Positions 31,044 through 39,097 of a stretch of DNA of 64,000 nucleotides are shown in pieces. A program made the translations under genes and the position numbers. Under the pieces are notes generated by a model. The model saw only the letters and a program-made list of their open reading frames with translations, was not told where the DNA came from and ran no database searches. The stretch comes from Akkermansiaceae bacterium (GTDB taxonomy: Bacteria; Verrucomicrobiota; Verrucomicrobiia; Verrucomicrobiales; DEV007). Positions within the stretch are counted from its first letter, which is position 1. Each line of letters begins with the position of its first letter. The stretch is from positions 186,001-250,000 of the forward strand of contig JACKQC010000003.1 in NCBI GenBank assembly GCA_024233085.1. Direction: 5' to 3'.

Positions 31044-34000
31044 TTACGGAGTTTCCTCCGCGTATTCCACTTTCACCCTGCCGAACCGTCTCGGATCCGT
31101 GCCCACCGTTCTCGAATCATCCACGGTGACCCGATCGAACTCCAGATCGATTCCGGTTACCGTTTCCGGTTGATCCGCGGGGGCAAATCCGTCCGGAAGC
31201 GGTTCCGACGGTTCGCTTCCATACTCAACCGTGTAGATCAGATTCGGATCGCCCCGCCGGCGAACGAACTCGGTTTGCAGATGACGGTCAGCGCCGGAAC
31301 CGGCCAGACCAATCAATGGCAATCCGCCAGTTCCCGTCCCGGAAGCCAACACCGCAAAATCCGCGACCGTCGGATCCAGGTTGAAGGCGTACTCCGCCAG
31401 CAAGCTGATGGAATCTCCGTCGTCGTCAGCCGTCGGGAGCAGCGCGTCGCCCGCCAGTCCGAACGACTCTCCCCAACCGTGGAGGCTGGTTCGTTCGATG
31501 CTGGTCCCACGGAGCGAGATATCGAAAGGATTCTCGTCCAGATCACTGCTCGCGATGTGCAGCAAGGAAGTCCGGTCGCCGAAAGCCGATGGAGTAAAGG
31601 TCACGGTCAAGCTCGCGGATGCCGAGGGTGCCAGAGAAGTGCCGAGTGATCCGGCGGAGAAATCCGCGGCGTGGGGACCGGTGAAAGAGACCGACAATCC
31701 AGTCAACGGCGCGTCGCCCGTATTGCGAATCGTGAAGGTCAAGTCCTTTGAACCCTCCGAACTCAGCACAACACCGAAATCGGCGTTTGCGGATCCGTCC
31801 GTGAGATCATTCCCATTGAGAGTCATCTCGATTTCGGGAGTGATTCCAACGCCGCTCAAACCAATGTCGAAAGGGTTTTCGTCCGGATCGTTGCTGGAGA
31901 TGTGCAAAGTCGCTTCATTAGGACCACCAGCATTGGGATGGAAGGTCACGTCAAAGGTGGTTGATTCTCCCGGGTCGATTACGGTCACTCCCAAGGCTCC
32001 GGCGGCAAACTGCGCAGCATCCGCACCATCAATGCTCACCGCCAGGCCGGTTAACGGGGAGGTTCCAGTGTTGCGAATGGTGAAAGCGAGCATTCCGTCC
32101 GAGCCTGAATCGACCGAACCGAAGTCCACGGCTGCCGATCCGTCCGTCAGGTTCGTGCCTTCCGGTTGTTCCACAACAATCTCCGGGACAACAACGGCAC
32201 ACGACAGCCCGATATCGAAGGGATTCTCGTCGGTGTCGCTGCTGGCGATTTGCAGGGAGGCTGAACGGCTGCCACCTGTCAATAATACCGGTGTATAAGT
32301 GACTTCGAGAGAAGTGGATTCTCCTGGTGCCAACGTGGTCGTTGTTAAAGTGCTGGTAGCGACGGCGTTGGCGTGCAGTCCCGATTTGGTGACGCCCAAG
32401 TTCGCCAAATCTCCGGTTCCATCGTTCTCAATAACCAGGGTGATACTCTTGGGTTGTCCGACCGGGATGTCACCGAGATCGATGATAGAGGATCCATCGG
32501 TTAAAGCATTGCCCTGATAGGTGACCGAAATTTCCGGCAAACCAATGGAAAACCCTGCGGTCAGGTTCGAACCGAGAGCAACGCAAAGAGTGACGTCATT
32601 GAAGCTTCCTCCTACCTCAATCGGTAGACCGTCGCCTTCCCAACCTTCAAATTCACCTCCTTGCGCCGACAAGCGGAAGGGCTTCAAGCTTTGCCATGCG
32701 ATGTCAACGGTGCCGGTGTTATGATCGAAATCGGTGATCTGTGTACCATCCAGATCCGTCATCACGATCCGTCCGTGTCCCGAAACTTGCAGACTCAGTG
32801 TGATGGATGAGGTCGGAGGCAAGCTGCGGAGGTGGGGGTAGGAATCACTACTCGATTGAGCCCACTTGTTGGCGAAGTCCCAGTCTGAACTATCAAAATT
32901 CGAAGGGTCGAGCATTTCAGCATGCGTCTTTCCCGTCTCGGAACCCGAGCTGCTGATTTGACCGGAAGAATCAAGATCCCAATAGCAGTTTACTATCGTG
33001 CTGTCGATCTGACTCGCAATGAACCCTCTTAACTTGGAAAAGATATTCTCGGACCACCTCCGGATCAGGCCCGCCGCATAGCAGGCAGTGATCGTGCAAT
33101 CACGGGCATAACCGATGAAGCCGGCGCCATCTTTTTCGCTGATCACGGAACCTGTGGCAAAACAATTGGTGATTGTCGCATCATAGGCCTCTCCGATGAA
33201 GCCACCCACGTCGTCCGTTCCAAACACGGTACCGGTTGCATAGCATTCTTCGATCACAGGAAAACTGTCCCAGATGATCCGACCTATCAACCCACCGACA
33301 TCTTCATCTCCTGACACAGAGCCAGTCGCAAAACTTCGGGTTATTTGCGCTCGTGCGGCAAAACCAATCAGCCCGCCAACTTCCGATGTGCTGGTTTCTC
33401 CCTGGCTGACATGTCCCGTGGCAGAGCAATCGATCACTTTTGAGATGGGCCTGCCGGTCAAAGCGCTGACGAAACCCACCAATCCTCCGGCCTTCCAACC
33501 GTCCGCTTTCATGGTGACATCGCCCGAGCAGTGGCAATTGAGGATTTCAGTGCTGTATACAAGTCCTGCGACTCCCCCACAACCGGAATAGCCGCAGACC
33601 GTGGCGGAGGAATTTACATTGCTGATGGAGGTATTGTTTTCGGCAAACGAAACAAGAGCCCCGGCGCTAAGGCCCGTGATCGTCCCCCTTTCGAACGTCA
33701 CATTCTCAAACGTGGCGCCGTCTGCGGCACCAAAAAGAGCCGCGCTTTCCGTGGGGCGATTGATCGTCAAGTTCTGGATGGAATATCCCTGCCCGTCGAG
33801 AGAGCCTGTGAATTTATTGGATTCATTGCCAATCGGCTGAAAACCAGCGCCATCGTTCCAAGTAATCGTCCCCGAGGCATCGATGTCATTGCCGAGAACA
33901 TAATGGGCAGACAACTGATTCGCCATTTCCTGAAGCTGGCTCGCATTGGTGATCACGTAGGGATCGCTGCTGGAGCCGCTTCCACTGCCAGAAAACCCAT

Positions 34001-34067
34001 AGGATACTGAAATTCCAGCCTGGATGACCGAGAGGGAGGCGAGCAGACGCAAAAATCGTAAAGTCAC
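31044..34067 (-). CDS. large secreted protein with GLUG repeats and choice-of-anchor D-like domains
   Basis: This 1007-residue protein has a signal peptide ('LRFLRLLASLSVIQAGISVSYG'). Residues about 60-340 are GLUG-type repeats ('VGGLIGFAARAQITRSFATGSVSG', 'VGGFIGEAYDATITNCFATGSV'), probably a beta-solenoid. A region of short beta strands follows, then three tandem choice-of-anchor D/SPD-2-like domains at about 515-850 ('IVVEQPEGTNLTDGS ... LTGLAVSI ... DENPFDIGLSG', repeated with variation). Such architectures are adhesins or surface proteins. The GTG at 34067 gives a better signal peptide than the TTG at 34100. GC content is lower than the window average, as in its neighbours, consistent with an accessory region. 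Confidence 0.82.
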   Translation of the reverse strand: MTLRFLRLLASLSVIQAGISVSYGFSGSGSGSSSDPYVITNASQLQEMANQLSAHYVLGNDIDASGTITWNDGAGFQPIGNESNKFTGSLDGQGYSIQNLTINRPTESAALFGAADGATFENVTFERGTITGLSAGALVSFAENNTSISNVNSSATVCGYSGCGGVAGLVYSTEILNCHCSGDVTMKADGWKAGGLVGFVSALTGRPISKVIDCSATGHVSQGETSTSEVGGLIGFAARAQITRSFATGSVSGDEDVGGLIGRIIWDSFPVIEECYATGTVFGTDDVGGFIGEAYDATITNCFATGSVISEKDGAGFIGYARDCTITACYAAGLIRRWSENIFSKLRGFIASQIDSTIVNCYWDLDSSGQISSSGSETGKTHAEMLDPSNFDSSDWDFANKWAQSSSDSYPHLRSLPPTSSITLSLQVSGHGRIVMTDLDGTQITDFDHNTGTVDIAWQSLKPFRLSAQGGEFEGWEGDGLPIEVGGSFNDVTLCVALGSNLTAGFSIGLPEISVTYQGNALTDGSSIIDLGDIPVGQPKSITLVIENDGTGDLANLGVTKSGLHANAVATSTLTTTTLAPGESTSLEVTYTPVLLTGGSRSASLQIASSDTDENPFDIGLSCAVVVPEIVVEQPEGTNLTDGSAAVDFGSVDSGSDGMLAFTIRNTGTSPLTGLAVSIDGADAAQFAAGALGVTVIDPGESTTFDVTFHPNAGGPNEATLHISSNDPDENPFDIGLSGVGITPEIEMTLNGNDLTDGSANADFGVVLSSEGSKDLTFTIRNTGDAPLTGLSVSFTGPHAADFSAGSLGTSLAPSASASLTVTFTPSAFGDRTSLLHIASSDLDENPFDISLRGTSIERTSLHGWGESFGLAGDALLPTADDDGDSISLLAEYAFNLDPTVADFAVLASGTGTGGLPLIGLAGSGADRHLQTEFVRRRGDPNLIYTVEYGSEPSEPLPDGFAPADQPETVTGIDLEFDRVTVDDSRTVGTDPRRFGRVKVEYAEETP

Positions 34068-34532
34068 GATGAAATTGTTGGGGGGAGGAGGAACAATCAA
34101 ACAGGATCCGAAAGACCGAAAAAAGAAGGTGTGCAGAATACTCGGGATAAATGTCGGGGGAGGAAAGGATGAAATGGAGTGATTCTCCGAATATTTTGTT
34201 AGGGAGGTGCTTGCGTCAACATTTCGCAGAAGTCGCTTTGGTATTTATGACTTTTGGACTCAAAATTCTCGATTCCGCGTGGTTCGCTGCCGCGAATCGC
34301 GCTCTACGCCGCCTCCAAGCCATTCTCAATCCAGACTTCCACTCTAAAATTTTCCGCAATGGGCATGCCGATACCCTGTGTCCGGGCGGCTTGGCTGAAT
34401 GGCGAAGTTGAAAAAGCGCTTTCCACGCGGTAGGTCTTGCCTCCGGGGGCCGACCCGGATTAGCCTGCCCGCCCCCGCGAGAAAGGCGGAAAGTTGTCAG
34501 AATTCAGCGAACCACAGCAGAAATTGTCGTCC
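34068..34532. other. intergenic gap, no convincing gene
   Basis: AT-richer sequence than the flanks. A short frame at 34151-34411 lacks family resemblance, and its composition looks non-coding. I see no repeats of the families described elsewhere in the window. Confidence 0.4.
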
Positions 34533-35811
34533 ATGAGCCGAAACACGCCGAAGCAATTTCGTCCCTCCATGATTCCCGAAGCACAGGGACTCTACGATCC
34601 CGCCAACGAACATGATTCCTGCGGCGTTGGCTTCCTCGTGAATATGAAGGGGGAGCCCTCTCATGACATCGTTCAGAACGCCCTCCTGATCTGTTCCAAG
34701 CTGGCCCACCGCGGTGGATGCGGGTGCGACCTGAAGACCGGCGACGGGGCCGGGATGCTGATGGCCATGCCGCACAAGTTTTTCGGCACGGTCGCAAAGG
34801 AACTGGGTTTCGATCTGCCCGCGGCGGGCCGCTTCGCGGCGGGCAATGTCTTTTTCTCTCCCGACGAAAAACTCGCCGCGGAGGAAAAACAGTCCATCGA
34901 AGACGCCATCGGGGAGATGGGCCAGAAACTGCTGGGCTGGCGCGATCTGCCCATCGACGACCACGATCTGGGCAAGGCTTCAAAGAAGTGAGCGCCGAAA
35001 GATCGAGCAGGTCTTCATCGCGCGTTCCGATGACACCGAGGGCGTGGCCGCGTTCGAACGGGCGCTCTACCTCATCCGCCGCGTGGCCAGCTATCGCATC
35101 CGATATCGGCGGGGCGGAACGCAGGGGTTTTTCTACATTCCCACCCTCTCCAGCCGGGTGATCGGGTTCAAGGGCATGCTGACCACCGATCAGTTGCTCC
35201 ATTATTTTCCCGATTTCCATCACCCCGACATGCAGACCTCGATGGCGTTGGTGCATTCGCGTTTCAGCACCAACACGTTTCCGAGTTGGCCGCGCGCCCA
35301 GCCTTTCCGCTACACCTGCCACAACGGGGAGATCAACACCATGCGGGGCAACGAAAACTGGATGCACGCCCGCCAGACGCAGTTGCGGAGCGATCTATTC
35401 GGCAAGGACGTGAAAAAACTCCTCCCCATCATTTCGGGCGAGGGTTCCGATTCGCAGCACTTCGACAATTGCCTGGAGTTCCTCATGATGGCCGGCCGCT
35501 CCCTGCCGCACGCCATCATGATGATGATCCCCGAGCCCTGGGAAAAACACCAGACCATGTCGCGGACGAAACGCGACTTTTACGAATACCACGCCTGCCT
35601 GATGGAACCGTGGGACGGCCCGGCTTCCATCGCCTTCCTCGACGGAACTCAGATCGGCGCGGTTCTCGACCGCAACGGGCTCCGTCCGTCGCGCTATTAC
35701 GTCACCAGCGACGACCTCGTCATCATGGCGTCGGAAGTCGGTGTGCTGCCCGACATCGATCCCGCCACCGTCGTCAAGAAAGGCCGGCTGGAACCGGGGC
35801 GCATGTTCCTG
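34533..35811 (+). pseudogene. gltB: frameshifted, 3'-truncated glutamate synthase large subunit
   Basis: The frame opens with the GltB glutaminase domain: the nucleophile Cys30 is in 'NEHDSCGVGFLVN', followed by 'LLICSKLAHRGGCGCDLKTGDGAGM'. At about 34985-34995 a shift into another frame is needed to continue ('KIEQVFIARSDDTEGVAAFERALYLIRR', then 'STNTFPSWPRAQPFRYTCHNGEINTMRGNENWM'). Homology stops abruptly after 'KKGRLEPGRMFL', where the 3' end of a RAYT gene begins. Only about 425 of roughly 1500 residues remain, so the FMN and Fe-S domains are missing. The gene cannot make an active enzyme. Confidence 0.88.
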
Positions 35812-36090
35812 TGCGGGTGCTGCGGGATCTCCGGAGCGAGGTCTTCGGGTAGGACGAGGCGTGCTTCGAACACGGTCATTTCGAAGGCGAACAGGACGGG
35901 CCGGAACGGTGCCCTTGCCCTGAAAAGGCGATCTCCAGGCACTATACGAATCCATGCCCCCGCAGCTTCGGCTCGCCATTCTCGGTCTCCTGCTCTTCAT
36001 CCAGACCGCCTCGATCGGGGCCGAAGACAGCGTCCGGCTGAACGTGCTGCTCATCCTCAGCGACGACCACCACTACCGGGCGCTCGGCTG
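35812..36090. repeat. direct repeat copy 1: RAYT 3' end plus sulfatase start
   Basis: This segment matches 37447-37725 at a constant offset of 1635 bp. It begins with the last codons of a RAYT gene (VRVLRDLRSEVFG and stop at 35852), then about 100 bp of spacer, then the first codons of a sulfatase gene. From about 35836 to 35974 I see only one difference between copies; the sulfatase part beyond is clearly more diverged. Confidence 0.85.
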
Positions 36091-36450
36091 CTCTGGCAAT
36101 GGGATCATTCGCACGCCGAATCTCGACCAGCTCGCTGACGAGGGCGTCTATTTCAACCGCTGCTTCACGTCGAACCCCATCTGCACGCCGAGCCGCGCCT
36201 GTCTCTATACGGGACAGGACAGTTGGACTAACGGAGTCACCTTCAACGGCAAGGCCATCGACGAGCATTCGCCTCTCCTGCCGCGCCTGCTCGCCGATGC
36301 TGGCTACGAAACGGCCTTCGTCGGCAAATGGCACAACGACGGCAAGCCGTGGACGCGCGGCTTCACCACCGGGGGACGCTGCTGGGCCAAAAATAAAGGG
36401 ACGGGCCAATTATTGAAAAATGTGCAATTTGCCGAAAATCCCTCATTCTG
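35954..36450 (+). pseudogene. truncated sulfatase (N-terminal part)
   Basis: A 165-residue frame starts with a signal peptide (MPPQLRLAILGLLLFIQTAS) and a sulfatase N-terminal domain. The metal site is 'NVLLILSDDHHYRALGC', and the formylglycine signature is 'SNPICTPSRACLYTGQ', with the Cys-x-Pro-Ser-Arg core intact. Homology continues through 'VGKWHNDGKPWTRGF' and ends soon after 'TTGGRCW', where the sequence upstream of the RAYT gene begins. Sulfatases are normally 450-550 residues, so most of the catalytic domain is missing. Secreted sulfatases are very abundant in Verrucomicrobia and Planctomycetes. Confidence 0.85.
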
Positions 36451-36458
36451 AGGCCGCC

Positions 36459-37487
36459 ATGAGAAAGGCCCGATTAATCCGAGAAAGCGGTGACGCGTTT
36501 TACCACTGCATGTCGCGGGTGGTGGATAAGCGGTTTATTTTCAACGCCAAGGAGAAAAACTTCTTCCGGAAATGGATGCGAAAGCTGGAAGCGTTTAGCG
36601 GGGTGGAGGTGGTGACCTTTTGCCTGATGTCCAACCATTTCCATCTTCTGATCCGCGTGCCGGAGCGCGAGCGTCTGGCCAAGCTGACGGTCGAGGCGCT
36701 GCTGGACATGCTGCCGATCCTCTACAACGACACGCAGATGCTTCACATCCGCCAGGAGATCGACCGGGCGCGGGCTTCCGGGGACGATCGGTGGCTGCGG
36801 CAGATTCTGGATCGCTACGAATCGCGGCGGGGCGATTTGTCCGTGTTTCTCAAGGAACTGAAACAGCGATTCACCCAATGGTACAACCGCACCAACAATC
36901 GTCGGGGAACGCTATGGGAGGACCGTTTCAAGAGCGTGCTGGTGGAGGGCTCGGAGGAGGCGCTGCTGACGATGGCGGCCTACATTGACCTCAATCCCGT
37001 GCGGGCCGGGATGGTGAGCGATCCCAAGGATTACCGGTGGTGCGGATACGCGGAGGCGGTGGCCGGTCGGCGGGTGGCGCGGCGCGGGCTGGCGATCATT
37101 CTGGAGCAAACATCCTACGGGGTGAACCGCCGGATCACCTGGGCGAACACGGCCACAAAATACCGGCTGCTGCTCTTTGGCCACGGCGAGGAACGCGAGG
37201 GCGACCCGGAATACGGCGTGAAAAGCCGCAAAGGCTTCAGCCAGGAAAGGGTCGAAGCGGAGGTCGAGCGAGGCGGGAAGCTCTCGATTCCGGAAATTCT
37301 CCGTTGCCGGGTGCGTTACTTCTGTGATGGAGCGGTCTTCGGGAGCGTGGAATTCGTCAACGATGTCTTCGAGTCCCATCGTACCCGCTACGGTCCGAAA
37401 CGAAAATCCGGCGCCCGAAAGATGCGCGGCGCCGAATGGGGCAATCTGCGGGTGTTGCGCGATCTGCGAAGCGAGGTCTTCGGGTAG
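36459..37487 (+). mobile_element. REP-associated tyrosine transposase (RAYT, Y1_Tnp)
   Basis: A 342-residue protein of the IS200/IS605-related REP-associated transposase group. The HUH metal-binding motif is His60-Phe-His62 in 'CLMSNHFHLLI', and the catalytic tyrosine is probably Tyr175 in 'AAYIDLNPVRAGM', the conserved RAYT block. The N-terminus reads 'RESGDAFYHCMSRVVDKRFIF', typical of the family. RAYTs are single-copy domesticated transposases that act on short REP palindromes, often in inverted pairs (REPINs). The window contains seven such elements. The 3' end of a second copy is fused to gltB at 35812-35852. The ATG at 36459 was chosen because the family homology starts there. Confidence 0.9.
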
Positions 37488-37725
37488 GACGAGGCGTGCT
37501 TCGAACACGGTCATTTCGAAGGCGAACAGGACGGGCCGGAACGGTGCCCTTGCCCTGAAAAGACGATCTCCAGGCACTATACGAATCCATGCCCCCGCAG
37601 CTTCGGCTCGCCGTTCTCGACCTCCTGATTTGTCTCCAAACCACCGCGTTCGGAGCCGAAGCCGAAGGCGACGACCGCCTGAACGTTCTGCACATCCTCA
37701 GCGACGATCACCACTATCGGGCGCC
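37447..37725. repeat. direct repeat copy 2: RAYT 3' end plus sulfatase start
   Basis: The partner of 35812-36090. It contains the 3' end of the complete RAYT gene and the start of a second sulfatase paralogue. The constant 1635-bp spacing means that the RAYT gene lies between two direct repeats. Confidence 0.85.
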
Positions 37726-37765
37726 GGGGCGCTGGCGGAATGCCACGCGAGGTTCGAGCTTCTAA
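37589..37765 (+). pseudogene. truncated sulfatase (signal peptide and first strand only)
   Basis: A 58-residue frame begins MPPQLRLAVLDLLICLQ, continues 'RLNVLHILSDDHHYRAPG', the sulfatase metal-binding start, then runs into unrelated sequence and stops. It is a paralogue of the fragment at 35954, nearly identical over the first codons but diverged after that. Everything downstream of the first domain is missing. Confidence 0.75.
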
Positions 37766-37813
37766 AGGGAGGGCGAGGCCCCGTTTTCGATTGAGAAAAC
37801 CCGCCCCTCGAAG

Positions 37814-37838
37814 ACATGGCCAGGATGGCCATGCCACG
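37814..37838. repeat. dispersed 'catggccaggatggccatgcc' palindrome
   Basis: The unit catggccaggatggccatgcc forms a stem (catggcc/ggccatg) around a short loop. It is of the same type as the units at 24222-24349 in uvrA and 49669-49691 at the end of pepP. It lies in the 137-bp gap between the second sulfatase fragment and the next gene. Confidence 0.65.
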
Positions 37839-37880
37839 GATGTTCGGCTCGCGCCAATTCCCGCTGGCATTCGGGCGTCC

Positions 37881-37920
37881 CATCCAATAGGGTTGGGTCG
37901 CGATGCATACCCTGTTGACC
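37881..37920. repeat. REPIN-like element, copy d, overlapping a start codon
   Basis: A diverged copy: left arm ATCCAATAGGGTTGGGTC, right arm CATACCCTGTTGACC. The ATG of the gene at 37903 lies in the spacer and its first codons are in the right arm. Confidence 0.75.
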
Positions 37921-38445
37921 CGTCTCCTCCTCCCTGTCCTGTTTTTGCCGGCCGCCGGGCTTTCCCTCCGCGCGCAGGAACTCGACCTCTCCCTGCCCAT
38001 CCTCGAAGCCTCCCAGACCGAGGAAATCAAGGCCAAGGACGGCCAGAAAATCATCGTTCACGGCTCCACGGAACGCAGCGGGAAGTCCGGGTCGGGGACG
38101 AATTTCGTCAACTTCAAGGGCGCGGAGTTTTATCTCATCACCTTCAAGTCGGACCTTGCCCCCTTCGCCGAGGGCGAGCCGTCGGACCTCTATGCCAACA
38201 AGCGCATCGCCGTCGTCGGCGTGGTGTCGCTCTACCAGGGCAAACCGCAGATCAAGCTCACCAGCCCGGACCAGGTGAAAATCATCGCCGAGGGCGAGGT
38301 CTTTCCGCCGAAGAAAGATGCCGCCGCCGGGGAAAAGCCGGCCGAAAAACCCGTCGAAGTCGCCGAGGCCAAATCCGCGCCGGAAGCCGCTCCCGCGGCA
38401 CCGAAGGAATCCGCCCCGGTCGATTGGCGGAGATACTTCAAGTGA
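37903..38445 (+). CDS. secreted OB-fold-like hypothetical protein
   Basis: This 180-residue protein has a signal peptide (LLTRLLLPVLFLPAAGLSLRAQ). A domain of about 100 residues ('DGQKIIVHGSTERSGKSGSGTNFVNFKGAEFYLITF', then 'YANKRIAVVGVVSLYQGKPQIKLTSPDQVKII') follows, which resembles an OB fold of the nucleic-acid-binding/anti-codon type. The Pro/Ala/Lys-rich tail is probably disordered. The first six codons come from REPIN copy d, so that element now supplies the translation start. The 3' end overlaps the riboflavin synthase gene by 8 nt on the opposite strand. No function is assigned. Confidence 0.7.
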   Translation: MHTLLTRLLLPVLFLPAAGLSLRAQELDLSLPILEASQTEEIKAKDGQKIIVHGSTERSGKSGSGTNFVNFKGAEFYLITFKSDLAPFAEGEPSDLYANKRIAVVGVVSLYQGKPQIKLTSPDQVKIIAEGEVFPPKKDAAAGEKPAEKPVEVAEAKSAPEAAPAAPKESAPVDWRRYFK

Positions 38446-39052
38446 CCGGACCGTCTCCGTGTCCGGCCGCGGCGAGGCGCTCGAGGTATTTCGCCAGCAG
38501 GTCGAACTCGAGGTTCACCCGCTTTCCCGGCGCGGCCGCGCAGAGATTCGTCACCACCACGGTGTGCGGGATGATCCACACGGTAAACCGGTCGTCCGCG
38601 AGATCGGCGACCGTGAGGCTGACGCCGTCCACGCAGATGGAGCCCTTGCGGATGGCGTAGCGGGCGAACTCGGCGGGTAGCGCGACGGTCAGCCGGTGAT
38701 CCCGCCCGACCGGTTCCCACTCCAGGATTTCGCTGACGGTGTCCACGTGGCCCTGCACGAAATGGCCGCTCAGTCTCCCGTTCGCGGGCAGGGCGCGCTC
38801 GAGATTCACCGAATCGCCCGCCGCGAGATCGCCGAGATTTGTGACCCGCAGCGTCTCGGCGAGCAGGTCGAAGGCCACCGCGCCCGTCTCGGGATCGATC
38901 GCCGTGGCGGTGAGGCAGGCGCCATTGACGGCGACGCTTTCGCCCATGGAAAGTTCGCCGGCGAAATCCGCCAACACCAGCAAGCGGGCGCCGGTCGCCA
39001 CCGGTTTCAGCGCGGCGACGGTGCCGCAGGATTCGACGATTCCGGTGAACAT
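38438..39052 (-). CDS. ribE: riboflavin synthase alpha subunit
   Basis: This 204-residue protein is made of two lumazine-binding beta-barrel halves. The first starts 'MFTGIVESCGTVAAL' and contains 'VNGACLTATAI'; the second contains 'GHFVQGHVDTVSEI' and 'CVDGVSLTVADL'. The trimeric enzyme dismutates two 6,7-dimethyl-8-ribityllumazine molecules to riboflavin. It lies 45 bp downstream of the antiporter operon on the same strand, and could be read through from it, but no functional link is expected. No FMN riboswitch was recognised upstream. Confidence 0.95.
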   Translation of the reverse strand: MFTGIVESCGTVAALKPVATGARLLVLADFAGELSMGESVAVNGACLTATAIDPETGAVAFDLLAETLRVTNLGDLAAGDSVNLERALPANGRLSGHFVQGHVDTVSEILEWEPVGRDHRLTVALPAEFARYAIRKGSICVDGVSLTVADLADDRFTVWIIPHTVVVTNLCAAAPGKRVNLEFDLLAKYLERLAAAGHGDGPVT

Positions 39053-39097
39053 GGTTTTCTGAGGGTCGAGATTGCCGGGCAAGGGGAGAAGGCCGCC

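Noticed and set aside
34151..34411. 86-residue forward frame before gltB
   Set aside because: No signal, family pattern or ribosome site; composition looks non-coding.
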